Shown here piece after piece: positions 63,381 to 64,000 of a stretch of 64,000 nucleotides of DNA. Where the stretch lies: assembly GCA_934120015.1 (NCBI GenBank), contig CAKOTD010000003.1, positions 1 to 64,000 of the forward strand. The letters run 5' to 3'. This DNA comes from an uncultured Bacilli bacterium. Its GTDB lineage: Bacteria; Bacillota_I; Bacilli_A; RF39; UBA660. Position 1 is the first letter of the stretch. The number at the start of each line of letters is the position of its first letter. Position numbers and translations under genes: made by a program. The notes under the pieces are model-generated. The model made no database searches. It saw nothing but the letters and a program-made list of their open reading frames with translations, and was not told the origin of the DNA.

Positions 63381-63402
63381 AGTCATAGTGAATTCTATGA
63401 CT
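63381..63402 (+). promoter_or_regulatory. Hairpin before the last gene
   Basis: AGTCATAG (63381-63388) and CTATGACT (63395-63402) form a perfect 8-bp stem 5 bp before the AAGGAGG site (63407-63413) of the next gene. No T tail. Confidence 0.5.
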
Positions 63403-63421
63403 TCATAAGGAGGCTTAATAA

Positions 63422-64000
63422 ATGGAAAATATAAAGAGCAAAATAATACCAGAAGATTTAAAAAGTAATATTGATGAAGCAATGGAAAGACAATTATTTA
63501 ACGCTAATAGATATTATGCAGAATCCAATCCAGAGATAAGTAGTTTAATGGAAAGGGAATTGCATCAGAGACCAGAAGAATTTTTACATAGGTTGAAAAC
63601 AAGGTGGATTTGGCATAATACTTACTATGAGTTATTATTAGAACCTGCTTTTGATAAAATTATTCGCCAAAATTTTATCGAGTTATCACCAGCGGAATTG
63701 GATGATATGATAAAAATATACTCAACATCTTGTTTAGTTGATGAAGCAACTCTTGTCATGTCTGGGTCAATAAAAAAATATTTGGATTATAGTTGTAGAA
63801 ATATAGAAGTCACAGATGAAAACATTTCATTGAATCAAGCAAATATAATGTTAATTACGCCACCTACTGAAACTTTTTTTGCTCAATATCAAATAGACCA
63901 TTTATATTACATATACTTACTCAAGACAAATGATGCTGATATTCAAAAATTTAAGAATTATCTATTGAATAAATACCATGCTGGTGACGAAAAAATATTT
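63422..64000 (+). CDS. Unknown protein, runs off the window end
   Basis: An open frame of 193 codons from the ATG at 63422 to the window end, with AAGGAGG just upstream. It begins MENIKSKIIPEDLKSNIDEA and continues with NANRYYAESNPEISSLME and RLKTRWIWHNTYYELLLEPA. Helical and charged, no membrane segment, no recognised domain. Base composition is slightly less AT-rich than the neighbours, which might indicate an acquired gene. The C-terminus is unseen. Confidence 0.75.
   Translation, partial: MENIKSKIIPEDLKSNIDEAMERQLFNANRYYAESNPEISSLMERELHQRPEEFLHRLKTRWIWHNTYYELLLEPAFDKIIRQNFIELSPAELDDMIKIYSTSCLVDEATLVMSGSIKKYLDYSCRNIEVTDENISLNQANIMLITPPTETFFAQYQIDHLYYIYLLKTNDADIQKFKNYLLNKYHAGDEKIF

Noticed and set aside
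1..64000. Alternative genetic code (UGA as Trp), suggested by the extreme AT content
   Set aside because: TGA is used as a real stop in many genes with conserved ends (for example znuB, the methyltransferases and Pr6Pr), and Trp is encoded by TGG.

Overview
The window is a very AT-rich, standard-code bacterial segment. The gene families point to a spore-forming, low-GC Bacillota (Firmicutes), possibly an uncultured gut lineage: an SspI-type small acid-soluble spore protein, a VanY/VanZ/DacF-type envelope set, Tex, RecG, L-lactate dehydrogenase, an AdhR-like MerR regulator and a YtrA-type GntR module. Almost all genes lie on the + strand. Typical sigma-A promoters (TTGACA, 17-19 bp, TATAAT) and U-tailed hairpin terminators are easy to read.

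Layout. (1) 1-4042: right part of an integrated element (lipoprotein, XRE/membrane protein, small ORF, large serine recombinase). (2) 4042-13547: a DacF-type D-Ala-D-Ala carboxypeptidase gene cut twice. Its middle piece lies at 4042-4320 and its end at 13031-13547. Between them is an 8.7-kb second serine-recombinase element (4321-13030) carrying a sigma-like factor and a complete Zur-ZnuACB-type zinc uptake operon with an UPF0718 permease and a DUF1980 protein. The start of dacF must lie left of the window. (3) 13.6-26.2 kb: ABC/FtsX exporter with TetR, VanY, SspI, Tex, Ldh, tRNA-Lys(CTT), an anchored hypothetical protein and RecG. (4) 26.2-34.5 kb: a defence island. It has an AbiF/Abi_2 HEPN protein flanked by two promoter-driven structured RNA candidates and by about 165-bp direct repeats, then a LlaJI-like restriction-modification operon (double-HTH controller, two C5 methyltransferases, McrB-like and McrC-like subunits). 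(5) 34.5-43.6 kb: YoaP-type acetyltransferase, PAP2, VanZ, a MATE-kinase fusion, an ArsR/P-type ATPase metal exporter, a membrane-flavodoxin fusion, and decayed genes. (6) 43.6-48.1 kb: InlB-repeat surface protein and two tandemly duplicated genes for proteins built of 27-28-residue solenoid-like repeats. (7) 48.3-53.2 kb: a MerR-controlled operon (DXS-like TPP enzyme, MerR, CMD, cupin, aldo/keto reductase, two flavodoxins). (8) 53.2-57 kb: GntR-ABC operon and a DUF6323/DUF6179 pair. (9) 57-64 kb: Pr6Pr membrane protein, AMP-forming ligase and hybrid histidine kinase operon, a short Rel-type protein with a degenerate synthetase site, and a partial unknown gene.

The strongest second-look items are: the double interruption of dacF, with att half-sites that can be read directly and a possible sporulation-type excision; AbiF bracketed by two candidate antitoxin-like RNAs; the DXS-like enzyme that lacks both phosphate-binding arginines in an electrophile-type MerR operon; and the hydrolase-only-looking Rel preceded by a 32-codon ORF that runs into a 19-bp terminator stem. 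All family assignments come from reading motifs; no database search was run.
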